NCBI GenBank assembly: GCA_016931955.1
Contig: JAFGDV010000012.1
Coordinates: 1-64,000 of the forward strand
Length of the DNA stretch: 64,000 bases
Source of the DNA: Candidatus Altarchaeota archaeon
GTDB taxonomy: Archaea > Altiarchaeota > Altiarchaeia > IMC4 > QMZM01
Reading direction: 5' to 3'
A program made the translations under genes and the position numbers. Every line of letters starts with the position of its first letter. The first letter of the stretch is position 1. This document shows, one piece after another, positions 15,174 to 22,527 of the stretch. A model generated the notes under the pieces. It saw only the letters and a program-made list of their open reading frames with translations, was not told the origin of the DNA and ran no database searches.

Positions 15174-15517
15174 AAAAAGAGCCGTTGATTTTTATTAAGC
15201 ACATATTGGGGAGTATTGAGAACATAGAATCTTTTTCTCGGGGACTTTCTAAGAGTGAATTTTCGGGGGATAGATTGAGGCAGAGTGCTGTTATTAGGGA
15301 AATAGAGATAATCGGGGAAGCTGTGAAGAATTTGCCCACAGAATTCACGGTCAAGTATCCTAGTGTGGAGTGGAGCAGGATTGCCGGTACCCGCGATAAA
15401 GTAATCCATCACTATTTTGGAGTTGATGCGGACGTTATCTGGGATATTATAGAATATGATCTCCCTGACTTGAAGGAGAAGATCAAGAAGATCCAAGAGG
15501 ATCTGGAAACATCCTAG
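15170..15517 (+). CDS. HepT-like HEPN ribonuclease toxin (DUF86), cassette 2
   Basis: 115 aa. EIIGEAVKNLPTEF, then the motif TRDKVIHHYFGVD with its catalytic Rx4HxY core, mark a HepT toxin. The C-terminal 19 residues (DLPDLKEKIKKIQEDLETS) are nearly the same as in cassette 1. The stop lies in CCTAGG and overlaps by 4 bp the convergent stop of the native 696-aa surface gene. This places cassette 2 exactly at the native gene's 3' end. Confidence 0.9.
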   Translation: MKKEPLIFIKHILGSIENIESFSRGLSKSEFSGDRLRQSAVIREIEIIGEAVKNLPTEFTVKYPSVEWSRIAGTRDKVIHHYFGVDADVIWDIIEYDLPDLKEKIKKIQEDLETS

Positions 15518-17604
15518 GTCTTCTTTTTTCCGTCTATTTCCTTGAGCCAGTCGTCTATTGTCTTCTCTACTTCCGCCAGTTTGTGGTGTTCCTGCAGTAG
15601 TTTTTCTTTTTTCTGGTGTATTTGTTCCCACCATTTTTCGACTTCTTCTGGGGTCTTTGGCATCCGGTGGTGTTCTTCGGTGGTCTTCTTTATTATCAAT
15701 GTGGCGGCTATTATGCTTACTACCAGCATTACTATTAGCACCTCTGTTATCGGCAGCTCTCCCTCTTTTTTAGGTGTCAATGGTTCTGGGTCTATTAGGT
15801 CTTCTATTCCGTCTCCGTCTGTGTCTTTGTTGTATGGGTTCGTGCCTTTCTGGCTTTCTTCGTAATCTGTTAGCCCGTCTTTGTCTGAGTCTATGAACAT
15901 GGTCTCTGGTTGCAGTGGGTGGGGGTCTATTCCGTCTATCAGCTTGTCTCCGTCTGTGTCGTTTTTGTATGGGTCTGTTCCCATCATCGTCTCATTGTAG
16001 TTGCTGAGTCCGTCCTTGTCTGAGTCTATGAACAGGTCCTTGTGCAGTAACGGGTATTTGTCTAGTGAGTCTATCATCCCGTCGCCGTCTGTGTCGTTGT
16101 TGTATGGGTCTGTGCCTATCCTTAATTCATCATAGTCTAGTATTCCGTCTCCGTCGGCATCGTATATGAGGTCTTCTTTTATGAGTGGGTGCGGGTCGTA
16201 CATGTCTGTTATCCCGTCGCCGTCTGTGTCTACGTTATAGGGGTTTGTCCCGCTCATTGTCTCGTTGTAGTCGCTTAGTCCGTCTCCGTCTGAGTCCGTG
16301 TAGAGGTCTTCTGTTTCCAGTGGGTGGGGGTCCATTGAATCCGGTAATCCATCCCCGTCGGTGTCTTTGTTTGTCTTGTTCGTCCCCATCACCTTCTCCA
16401 CGTAGTCTATGACTCCGTCCTCGTCTGTGTCGTTTGTGTACCCGAATAGGTACATCTTGTTGTCGTTGGCTCCTATCAGTAGTTCGGGTATTTTGTCTCC
16501 GTTCAGGTCCACTATCTTTGGTGTTGACTGTATTGAGGTGTTCAGCCAGTGGCTCCATTTCCTGGTCAGGTTCCAATCCAGCACATATATTGTCCCCTTT
16601 GTCGTGGCCACTATTATATCTTTTCTGCCGTCTAGGTCTATGTCTTCTACTTGTGGTTTCGTTTTTATGGCGCCGTCTAGTGTTGTCTTCTTTTTGAGTT
16701 TTCCGTTGTAGTCTAGCATGTACAGGTTTTTGTCTGTTGACCCGAATATTACCTCTGTTGTTCCATTGTTGTCTATGTTGTTTATCGTCGGAGCCGCCTC
16801 TATCCCTCCCTTCGTTGTGTAGTTCCATCTCCTGTATACTTCGTAGACGTCGTATTCTTTTCCAGTCGTCTTTCTATGCCCTAGTGAATGCATTATTCCG
16901 TCCCCTGATCCTGCGAATATTTCTCTCCCGTTTGTTTCCACCGCTAGTATGTCTCCTCCTGTCTGGTAGCTCCATATTGACAGCATCGGGTATTTTATTA
17001 TGTATACTTTGTTGTCGTCTGATCCTAGTATTATCTCTGGTTCTTTGTCTGCGTCTATGTCTGTTATCTTTGGCGTTGACTGTATTTTGTCCATGGTCTT
17101 GTATTCCCACACGTGTTTTCCTTTTAGGTCTAGTAGGTATATTCTCGCGTCTCCTGACGTCAACGCTATCAGTTGTTTTCCTTTGAATTCGCCTGTCGCC
17201 GCTGCTCCCATTATTTTCCCCTTGGTCGTGTAGTTCCACATATGTGTTCCATTACTGTTTATCGCGTACACTATTCCATCCCATGCTCCTACTATCACGT
17301 CCTTTAGTGTGTCGTTGTTTAGGTCTATCAGTAATGGAGTTGAGGATATGCTTCCCCCTGTCTTGTAGCTCCATTCTTCTCTTCCTAGCGCGTCTACCAC
17401 ATATATTTTTCCGTCTCGGCTTCCGTATATTATCTCCGTTATTGTGTCGTTGTCTATGTCTGCTGTTGCCGGCGCCCCTGTATTCCAGTTTTCTGCTGTG
17501 TGCGTCCATATTATCCCGAATCCCTCTAAACTGAGGTTTTCCTGTGCTGTCGCCTGCATCGTCAGTATCAGCAGCATTATCGTGATTGCTTTTTTTGTCT
17601 GCAT
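15514..17604 (-). CDS. Surface protein with beta-propeller repeats, thrombospondin-3-like calcium repeats and a C-terminal TM anchor
   Basis: 696 aa. Signal peptide at residues 1-20 (core ITIMLLILTMQATA). About residues 28-390 are repeated blades of PQQ/FG-GAP type (for example TADIDNDTITEIIYGSRDGKIYV, recognised by DIDxD and YGSxDGKIYV). About 395-620 hold seven DTDGDGxxD / DSDGDGLSDYNE repeats, the thrombospondin type 3 calcium-binding pattern. A transmembrane helix (TEVLIVMLVVSIIAATLII, about 628-646) is followed by a charged cytoplasmic coiled tail ending EKTIDDWLKEIDGKKKT. It is probably a rigid calcium-stabilised envelope protein. Its 3' end is the apparent target of the toxin-antitoxin array to its left. 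Confidence 0.85.
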   Translation of the reverse strand: MQTKKAITIMLLILTMQATAQENLSLEGFGIIWTHTAENWNTGAPATADIDNDTITEIIYGSRDGKIYVVDALGREEWSYKTGGSISSTPLLIDLNNDTLKDVIVGAWDGIVYAINSNGTHMWNYTTKGKIMGAAATGEFKGKQLIALTSGDARIYLLDLKGKHVWEYKTMDKIQSTPKITDIDADKEPEIILGSDDNKVYIIKYPMLSIWSYQTGGDILAVETNGREIFAGSGDGIMHSLGHRKTTGKEYDVYEVYRRWNYTTKGGIEAAPTINNIDNNGTTEVIFGSTDKNLYMLDYNGKLKKKTTLDGAIKTKPQVEDIDLDGRKDIIVATTKGTIYVLDWNLTRKWSHWLNTSIQSTPKIVDLNGDKIPELLIGANDNKMYLFGYTNDTDEDGVIDYVEKVMGTNKTNKDTDGDGLPDSMDPHPLETEDLYTDSDGDGLSDYNETMSGTNPYNVDTDGDGITDMYDPHPLIKEDLIYDADGDGILDYDELRIGTDPYNNDTDGDGMIDSLDKYPLLHKDLFIDSDKDGLSNYNETMMGTDPYKNDTDGDKLIDGIDPHPLQPETMFIDSDKDGLTDYEESQKGTNPYNKDTDGDGIEDLIDPEPLTPKKEGELPITEVLIVMLVVSIIAATLIIKKTTEEHHRMPKTPEEVEKWWEQIHQKKEKLLQEHHKLAEVEKTIDDWLKEIDGKKKT

Positions 17605-17636
17605 TTTAGTATATTATTAATTCTCTTTCGATTAAA

Positions 17637-17933
17637 ATGGATGTCTTATCTCTTGTTCGGGTTGTCTTGGGTCTTTTCTTTTATCTCTTTGTCCCCGGCT
17701 TCGCAGTGTCTTATGCCATCTTCCCCAAGGAAGAGATCGACTTGATTGAAAGGATCACTCTTTCTCTGGCCTTCAGCGTCACCATGACTCCCTTATTCGT
17801 CTTAATCCTGAATCTTTCTCTCGGAGTCGAATATTTTCCCATCGACCTTCTTCATTCTCTCCTGGCCTCTCTTTTCCTGATCTTTGTTTCCTGTCTTGTC
17901 TGGCTTTATAGGGTGGGTCGTCTGAGATTTTGA
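17637..17933 (+). CDS. DUF1616-type membrane protein, short form
   Basis: 98 aa with three hydrophobic helices and the motif VRVVLGLFFYLFVPGFAVSYAIFPKEEIDLIERITLSLAFS (key parts VPGFAVSYAIFP and ERITLSLAFS). This is the N-terminal membrane module of archaeal DUF1616 proteins, which are often linked to surface-glycan or S-layer loci. The longer family members continue with an extracellular domain that is absent here, so it is either a stand-alone short form or a truncation. It is divergent from the 696-aa gene, with only 32 bp between the starts. Confidence 0.7.
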   Translation: MDVLSLVRVVLGLFFYLFVPGFAVSYAIFPKEEIDLIERITLSLAFSVTMTPLFVLILNLSLGVEYFPIDLLHSLLASLFLIFVSCLVWLYRVGRLRF

Positions 17934-17940
17934 TTTTTTT

Positions 17941-18103
17941 GTCTGTATGAGTGCGAGCCTACTATTATCTCTGTTCATCATGTCTATTTCCCTTCGTCTT
18001 CTTTGTTGTTGGCTGCAGTTGTAGGTGATCTTGGCGGGAGTGTGTTTTAGAGTTTCTGTAGGGTGTTTTTTGTTTTGTCTATTAGTTCTTCTATGTTGTC
18101 TGC
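17941..18103 (-). pseudogene. Remnant a: duplicated abiEii 3' end plus surface-protein tail
   Basis: Bases 18013-18103 repeat 18974-19064 with about three mismatches. In the minus sense they read DNIEELIDKTKNTLQKL and a stop (the AbiEii C-terminus), followed by TPAKITYNCSQQQ, which resembles the CTYTCSQQQ that precedes the VPE tail of the intact gene at 24833. The remainder to 17941 is degenerate. Nothing recognisable was found between 18104 and 18244. Confidence 0.7.
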
Positions 18104-18244
18104 AGCTGTTATGTATTGTTGTTCTTTGTATAGCGTTTTGTGGTGTCTCTGTTCTCTGCTGGGTTTTAGGAGGCGAACAATATTGTGTTGTAGGGTGTGG
18201 GGGACTATAGTTGGGGGGTGGTGTCTGTGAACTCTTTTGAGGGG

Positions 18245-18493
18245 TTATTTGTAGATGTTTTTTCTGTGCCCTATCTTTAGGACTAGGATTAGGAGTTTGT
18301 CTTTTTCTATGTCCATTAGGATTCGGTGGTCTCCGACTCTTAGTTTGTAGCCGGGGTCTCCCACTAGTTTGGTGACGTGGGCTTCGGGTCGTATTCTGAT
18401 TCTTTCTATTGCCGAGATTATTCTTTCCTGCTGTTCTCGTCCGAGTTTTTTGTATTGTTTTTTGGCTGTGTCTGAGAAGAAGACGTCGTACAT
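18245..18493 (-). CDS. RelE-family mRNA interferase toxin
   Basis: 82 aa with the RelE/ParE fold: MYDVFFSDTAKKQYKKL, then RIISAIERIRIRPEAHVTKLVG, then YKLRVGDHRILMDIE and KIGHRKNIYK. The basic residues in YKLRVGDHR and the C-terminal GHRKNIY are those expected of ribosome-dependent RelE toxins in archaea. It follows the antitoxin gene directly, with no gap. Confidence 0.9.
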   Translation of the reverse strand: MYDVFFSDTAKKQYKKLGREQQERIISAIERIRIRPEAHVTKLVGDPGYKLRVGDHRILMDIEKDKLLILVLKIGHRKNIYK

Positions 18494-18709
18494 TTATTTC
18501 ATCTCTGCTTTTATTTGGTTGAGTGTGTGGATTTTCCCTGCTTTTATTTCGGCGCGGGCTTCTTCTAGTTCTTTTTTTGTTTCGGCGTTCAGTTCTGTTG
18601 TGTCTTCGATCAGGTTTTGGATTACTTCTTCGTAGGTTTCTCTGTCGGAGAGTTTTCTTTTGTTTAGTGTTTCCTGTAGTTTGTTGCTTATCTGGATCGT
18701 AGTTGCCAT
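18494..18709 (-). CDS. RelB-type antitoxin
   Basis: 71 aa. The N-terminal ATTIQISNKLQETLNKRKLSDRETYEEVIQNLIED is a ribbon-helix-helix DNA-binding unit. The C-terminal part is a charged helix that would wrap RelE. Its promoter is well defined: TATATAAATA at 18732-18741, with an inverted repeat between it and the ATG. Confidence 0.85.
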   Translation of the reverse strand: MATTIQISNKLQETLNKRKLSDRETYEEVIQNLIEDTTELNAETKKELEEARAEIKAGKIHTLNQIKAEMK

Positions 18710-18715
18710 AGTAAA

Positions 18716-18741
18716 CTATAGTATGTTATAGTATATAAATA
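18716..18741 (-). promoter_or_regulatory. relBE promoter and operator
   Basis: CTATA and TATAG arms (18716-18731) form an imperfect palindrome lying between the TATA box (18732-18741) and the antitoxin start at 18709. This position would block transcription when RelB binds. Autoregulation is inferred. Confidence 0.6.
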
Positions 18742-18876
18742 CCCCCATGCATCCATCTGTATCGAGCTGACTGTATGTGTTTATTCTCCAAAGGAACCCG
18801 CATATTTCAACGTTTTTTGTTTGTTGGGGGTAGCATAGGATCTGTTGGCTGTCTAAGGAAGAAAACTCTTTCTCTT

Positions 18877-19004
18877 TTATCTGCGTCTTGTTATCAGGTA
18901 CGCTACTGTCGGCGTCGTCAGCAGTATTAGTATTGTTGTCTCTGTGGTGTTGTATTCTGGCACCTGTTTTTGTCTGCAGCTGTAGGTGATTGTGGCGGGA
19001 GTGT
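18877..19004 (-). pseudogene. Remnant b: decayed VPE-type sorting tail
   Basis: The minus-sense frame reads TPATITYSCRQKQVPEYN, then TTETTILILLTTP, TVAYLITRRR and a stop. It aligns along its length with the end of the intact protein at 24833 (QQQVPEFNTIGIILIILTTP, GIAYLITRKR), but the hydrophobic helix is broken by TTETT and there is no start. It directly follows the abiEii stop codon. The rest of the gap, 18742-18876, shows nothing recognisable. Confidence 0.85.
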
Positions 19005-19007
19005 GTT

Positions 19008-19844
19008 TTAGAGTTTCTGTAGGGTGTTTTTTGTTTTGTCTATTAGTTCTTCTATGTTGTCTGCCATGTCTCTGCTTACTCTGTAGGAGGATATGAAGCC
19101 TTTTATTCTGTCTTCTCTCAGCTTTAGTAGGTTGGTTTGGCAGGAAGTGATCACTTCCTCTGTTTTGTGGCTGCTTCCTCTCCTCCGAAGGTCTCTTCTA
19201 ATCTCTGTGGGTACCTGGCTGTAATCGATCCTCTTTTTCGGATAGTTTATGAGTGCTATCACGTCGAATAGGTCTTTGTAGTGGGCTCGGCCTACGTGGA
19301 CCTTATCTGATCTGGCAGAGATCACAATCTTGTTGGCGAGTAGCATCTCTATTGGAGTTATCTTCTGTTTGAATGCGTAGTCGTCTAATATGCCTGGGAG
19401 CGTGTTGAAGTCTGTTTCATCTGGTTTTCTTAGGACTGTCTTTGTGTTGACTTGTACTTTGATTAGGTGGGCGTTGATTTTTTCGCCTTCGAATCGTGTC
19501 TCTGTTTTGTATATTGTCGGAGCTATTCTGTAGTAGGTCAGGGCTCCTGTGAATCTGTTGTATTTGCCTCCTCTTAGCCCTAGTTCCTCCATCTCTGTTC
19601 GTGTTTCTTCTATTGTTTTCTCTTCTTCGAGGTCGTAGTCTAAGTCCATTGATATCCTCCTGTTTGTTTCTTTTATGAACTGTTGGACTGCTGTGCCTCC
19701 TTTTAAGACGATTTTTTGTCTGCGGAGGAGGTTTGCTGTGTCCATGAGCCATATCAGGAACTCGGTTTGTAGTCGGGGGTGGCCTGTTTTCTCTGATATT
19801 CTTTTTATGTTTTCTTCGTTCAGCAGCTGTTTTAGTTCATGCAT
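19008..19844 (-). CDS. AbiEii-type nucleotidyltransferase toxin
   Basis: 278 aa, full-length AbiEii/AbiGii family. The diagnostic motif KIVLKGGTAVQQF, then RRISMDLDYDL, carries the nucleotidyltransferase Gly-Gly and DxD elements. Downstream are TPIEMLLANKIVISARSDKVH and the KDLFDVIAL motif usual in this family. These are type IV-like toxins that modify tRNA acceptor ends or GTP, depending on the subfamily, and they act in abortive infection. The gene overlaps its AbiEi antitoxin by 8 bp. The last 18 codons are duplicated at 18045-18103. Confidence 0.88.
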   Translation of the reverse strand: MHELKQLLNEENIKRISEKTGHPRLQTEFLIWLMDTANLLRRQKIVLKGGTAVQQFIKETNRRISMDLDYDLEEEKTIEETRTEMEELGLRGGKYNRFTGALTYYRIAPTIYKTETRFEGEKINAHLIKVQVNTKTVLRKPDETDFNTLPGILDDYAFKQKITPIEMLLANKIVISARSDKVHVGRAHYKDLFDVIALINYPKKRIDYSQVPTEIRRDLRRRGSSHKTEEVITSCQTNLLKLREDRIKGFISSYRVSRDMADNIEELIDKTKNTLQKL

Positions 19845-20550
19845 TTATTCCTCCTTCTATGAATTTTCGTTCTTCTTCTGTCGGTTTTTTTTGTGTTGTC
19901 TTTACCTTGTAGCCTTTCTCTGATAGGACTGTGAGTATCTTTTTCAGGTATTCTAGTGTTCCTGTTTCTTGGGCTGCTTCTGTGAGTTGCTTCTGGTTGA
20001 ATCCTCTTTCTATGTAGTCGCATATGGCTGGTATGGCGTAGAACTGTATTATTTCTGGCTCCATTAGTAGGGTTTCTGTTATCGCTGTTTCGGGTGTGGC
20101 TATGTTGGCTTCTCTGTCTTCGAAGACTGTTCTTCTGTAGTTTTCTTTTTTTATCTGCCTCTTTATTGTTTTTATCTCGGCTTCCATTGTTTTGTTGTAG
20201 GCTTTTATCTGTTTATCGTCTTCTACTGTGAGGTAGTATTCTCTGCTGGATGCGAGTCCGTAGTATGATAGTGCTGATGGTCCTGTGATATAGTATCCTT
20301 GGTTGTATGTTTTTTCCATGAAGCCTATGATGTCTTTTCCGTAGGTGTTTTTTATCAGGTATTCTTCTGGTTTGTTTAGTTTGTATCTTCCTTTGGCTGT
20401 TTTTGTTATCATTCCTTTTTTCTGCATTCTGGTGGCGACTACTTTTGCGTTGTTTTCGGTTGTATTCAGTATTCTGCTTATGTCTTTTGTTGTGAATTCT
20501 TTTTCCCCGAGTCTCAGGTATAGTAGGGTGTAGCGTTCGGTGATTTTCAT
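19837..20550 (-). CDS. AbiEi-type antitoxin and transcriptional repressor
   Basis: 237 aa. An N-terminal winged helix (about residues 1-62; FTTKDISRILNTTENNAKVVATRMQKKG) is followed by the AbiEi C-terminal domain with YYITGPSALSYYGLA, the conserved phrase of this family. It represses its own promoter and suppresses AbiEii. Four GTAAC/GTTAC boxes upstream fit the known style of AbiEi operators. The ATG at 20550 is leaderless or nearly so. Confidence 0.88.
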   Translation of the reverse strand: MKITERYTLLYLRLGEKEFTTKDISRILNTTENNAKVVATRMQKKGMITKTAKGRYKLNKPEEYLIKNTYGKDIIGFMEKTYNQGYYITGPSALSYYGLASSREYYLTVEDDKQIKAYNKTMEAEIKTIKRQIKKENYRRTVFEDREANIATPETAITETLLMEPEIIQFYAIPAICDYIERGFNQKQLTEAAQETGTLEYLKKILTVLSEKGYKVKTTQKKPTEEERKFIEGGINA

Positions 20551-20555
20551 TTTTT

Positions 20556-20615
20556 GTAACTTGTAACATAATTACTGTTTTTGTAACTTAAATATCAAGT
20601 TACAGAAATCGTAAC
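20556..20615 (-). promoter_or_regulatory. abiE promoter with GTAAC operator array
   Basis: GTAAC elements occur at 20556, 20563, 20583 and 20611, with a perfect inverted repeat GTAACTT (20583-20589), 7-bp spacer, AAGTTAC (20597-20603). A TATA-like ATATTTAAG lies inside the spacer region. A damaged second copy of 20572-20629 occurs at 21552-21603, lacking six bases that include half of the palindrome. Confidence 0.65.
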
Positions 20616-20632
20616 TATTCCCTGATTTTGAT

Positions 20633-20725
20633 TTACGCGGGTCTTTTTCTCTTCCTCAGGTACGCTATTCCCGGCGTCGTCTTTGTTGTTTGTCTCTGTG
20701 GTGTTGTATTCTGGCTCTTTATTCG
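20633..20725 (-). pseudogene. Remnant c: decayed VPE-type sorting tail
   Basis: Minus-sense pieces read PEYNTTETN and, after a frame change, TPGIAYLRKRKRPA and a stop. This is the sorting-tail pattern of Pro-Glu, a helix with TTPGIAYL, and a basic end. Compared with remnant b, about 13 bases of the helix are deleted. Bases 20671-20695 recur exactly at 21510-21534. Confidence 0.75.
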
Positions 20726-20792
20726 TCAGTGTGGATGCTCCGTGTTGTTGTCTTGCACTGTTTTTTTTGGAGGGAATCAGTTGTGCTTGTTT

Positions 20793-21161
20793 TTAGAGAA
20801 GCTTTTTAATGTCCTCAATAAGCTTTTCGGCTGCTGTTATAGCTTCTTCTGCATCGGCTTTTGAGATGTCTGATATGATTCCATAGTCTGCTTTCTCTCT
20901 TTCTTCTTGTGTTGTTGCAAAATCCCTGAAGGTGTCTTGGCTTAGTTCTCCTGTTTTAACGTATTCTTCGGCGATTTTGGGTATAACTCCTCTATGTGTT
21001 TTTGGATAGATGTCTTTTGTAGATAGTAGAGCTCTTGCTGCGAAGAACATTGAGTAGTATGCCCTGCTTAAAGCATCAGAGTAGTGTTTGTCTTCCAGTA
21101 AGTCTTTTGCTGCTTCGAGTTTTTCTCTTGCTTTTTCCATTAACATGTCTTTTTCATCCAA
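20793..21161 (-). CDS. HEPN-domain protein (PF05168 type), partner of NTase
   Basis: 122 aa, all helical. EKAREKLEAAKDLLEDKHYSDALSRAYYSMFFAARALL is the classic HEPN opening (key parts SDALSRAYYSMFFAARALL). The later part has the usual TFRDFATTQEEREKADYG. It pairs with the nucleotidyltransferase immediately upstream (8-bp overlap). The pair is a putative toxin-antitoxin system. Confidence 0.85.
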   Translation of the reverse strand: MDEKDMLMEKAREKLEAAKDLLEDKHYSDALSRAYYSMFFAARALLSTKDIYPKTHRGVIPKIAEEYVKTGELSQDTFRDFATTQEEREKADYGIISDISKADAEEAITAAEKLIEDIKKLL

Positions 21162-21465
21162 TTAGAACACCATTTTTTTCTATTTCGGAGATGAAGTGTG
21201 TTTTTCTGATTTTTTTGTAGTCTTTTTGTGTGATGATTTTTGCTGAGATGTAGACTGATTTTTCTAGGAGGGTTTTGACTACGTCTTCCATTATTTTTTT
21301 CTTTATTTTTCTTTTGCTGCTTTCTGAGATTAGCATCATGTCTATGTCTGACTTTTCCTTGTCTTTTCCGCTTGCTACGGAGCCGTAGAGTATGATTTTT
21401 TTTATTTCTGGGTTTTTTTTCTTGACTGTGTATGCGAAATCTTCTGCTATTTTTTTTCTGTTCAT
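21154..21465 (-). CDS. Minimal nucleotidyltransferase, partner of HEPN protein
   Basis: 103 aa. LYGSVASGKDKEKSDIDMML contains GSx10DxD, the metal and nucleotide-binding motif. The C-terminal part (VYISAKIITQKDYKKI) holds the third strand. It is the predicted antitoxin, by nucleotide transfer to its HEPN partner. It is the first gene of the module bracketed by the 25-bp direct repeats. Confidence 0.85.
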   Translation of the reverse strand: MNRKKIAEDFAYTVKKKNPEIKKIILYGSVASGKDKEKSDIDMMLISESSKRKIKKKIMEDVVKTLLEKSVYISAKIITQKDYKKIRKTHFISEIEKNGVLIG

Positions 21466-21551
21466 TTTTTTGGTAAAGGTATTTTGTTTTCCAGATTTAA
21501 AATGGTTTTCCGGCGTCGTCTTTGTTGTTTGTCTGCATGTGTGGGTGGTTG

Positions 21552-21603
21552 TTACTGTTTTTGTAACTTAAATATACAGAAATCGTAACTATCCCCTGAT
21601 TTT
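21552..21603. repeat. Second, damaged copy of the abiE promoter segment
   Basis: Matches 20572-20629 except for a six-base deletion that removes half of the operator palindrome, plus few substitutions. No abiEi gene follows. It abuts remnant d. Confidence 0.8.
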
Positions 21604-21680
21604 CATCAAATATGCTGTCCCAGGAGTCGTTTTTATTCTTGGATGGGGGTCAGTTCAGGGATTGTTGGTGAGGTGGGTGG
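21589..21680 (-). pseudogene. Remnant d: decayed VPE-type sorting tail
   Basis: The minus sense reads IPELTPIQ and, in a shifted frame, KTTPGTAYLMKIRG and a stop. This again matches the TTPGIAYLITRKR end of the intact gene at 24833. It lies between the HEPN/NTase module and the CHAT operon. Confidence 0.75.
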
Positions 21681-21689
21681 GGTGGATAA

Positions 21690-22291
21690 TTATTTGGCCA
21701 GTTTCATGTCTTTGTCGCCTAGGATTGTCTGGCCTTCGTGGTTGCTCCAGAGTGCCATGATGGAAGCCAGTGCTCCCGGCTCTGTTTCGTTTTTCATGAG
21801 TTTTAGAATGTTTTTCCTCACCATATTTTTGGACTTCTCTGAGGCCTGTTGTGCGCTGTTGCCTTTGAGTAGGGAAACAACGACTAGATTGGAGGGTTCA
21901 AGGAAGAGTTTGGCTGTCTCGTCTTTCAACGGCGTCGCTGATCGTCTCTCATCTATCCAGAAACTGAAGGGGGTATTGTAGCCTATGAAGCATCCGCCTT
22001 TTAGGGTGCATGCTTTTCCCAGGGAGGCTGCTGCGTAGCAGGCTCGGGCGTAGACTATCTTTTTGCTTAGGATGTTATGGTTTACGTCTTCTTCCACCAA
22101 AACTTCTTCTATGCCTCTGATTTTGTCGCCGTATATGTGTTTTTCATCTCCGTGGGCGTTGAAGAAGATCAGCGGCGGATTTTTCTCTGAGACTATATTT
22201 GAGAAATTTTTTTGTGTGAGGCGTGGTCTCTCCAGGTCTAAGACTTTGGTGTTCTTTTTTTTGGCTGACTTAATGACTTTGCTGGCGTCAT
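21690..22291 (-). pseudogene. CHAT-domain caspase-like protein, frameshifted at an A8 run
   Basis: The frame ending at 21690 contains a caspase/CHAT-like core: PPLIFFNAHGDEKHIYG (candidate catalytic His) and VYARACYAAASLG (candidate catalytic Cys), then GGCFIGYNTPFSFW. The frame is open up to a TAG at 22299 but has no start codon. An ATG at 22291, overlapping the upstream gene's TGA as ATGA, is in a different frame. Adding one A to the A8 run (minus sense; T8 at 22255-22262) joins them into a 200-aa protein starting MTPAKSLSQPKKKNTKVLD. So this is a homopolymer deletion, a sequencing error, or programmed -1 frameshifting at A-AAA-AAA. It is the third gene of an operon with two small proteins. 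Confidence 0.7.
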
Positions 22292-22527
22292 GTTTCTGCT
22301 AGTGTCTTGGAGAATTCTCCGCTGGCTACTGCGCGGATGAATTTGAGTTGCATGTCGACGAAGTTTCTGCCGACTTCGTCTTCTGCTTGTATGTGTTTTT
22401 TAAGCTCTTCTTTGGTGTAGACGCCTTTCTCTCCTACTGATAGCTTGAAGTGGCTGGGTACGCTGGTTTCTAGGCGCCATAGTACTAGTTCTTTGACTTC
22501 TTTGTCGAGTTTCTTTTTGTCTTTCAT
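22288..22527 (-). CDS. Small protein of CHAT operon (79 aa), unknown function
   Basis: Charged, mostly helical protein with no recognised domain: KKLDKEVKELVLWRLETSVP, then SHFKLSVGEKGVYTKEELKKHIQAEDEVGRNFVDMQ. It overlaps the upstream small gene (22524-22527) and the downstream CHAT gene start, each by four bases or fewer, so the three are translationally coupled. It may be a regulator or partner of the caspase-like protein. This is inferred from coupling only. Confidence 0.7.
   Translation of the reverse strand: MKDKKKLDKEVKELVLWRLETSVPSHFKLSVGEKGVYTKEELKKHIQAEDEVGRNFVDMQLKFIRAVASGEFSKTLAET

Larger units (their letters stand above)
20671..21534. repeat. 25-bp perfect direct repeats flanking the HEPN/NTase module
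   Basis: Bases 20671-20695 and 21510-21534 are identical and in the same orientation, enclosing the HEPN and nucleotidyltransferase genes. The repeated sequence is part of the surface-protein tail (remnant c), so the flanking repeats derive from the target gene. Confidence 0.85.

Noticed and set aside
11499-15600. CRISPR array
   Set aside because: The repeats are long, unequal and coding-derived, and they enclose whole genes rather than short spacers. No cas genes are present.
14735-15634. 299-codon minus-strand frame across cassette 2
   Set aside because: It is the antisense of MntA/HepT joined to tail copy D. Only the last 28 codons have meaning, as a tail copy.
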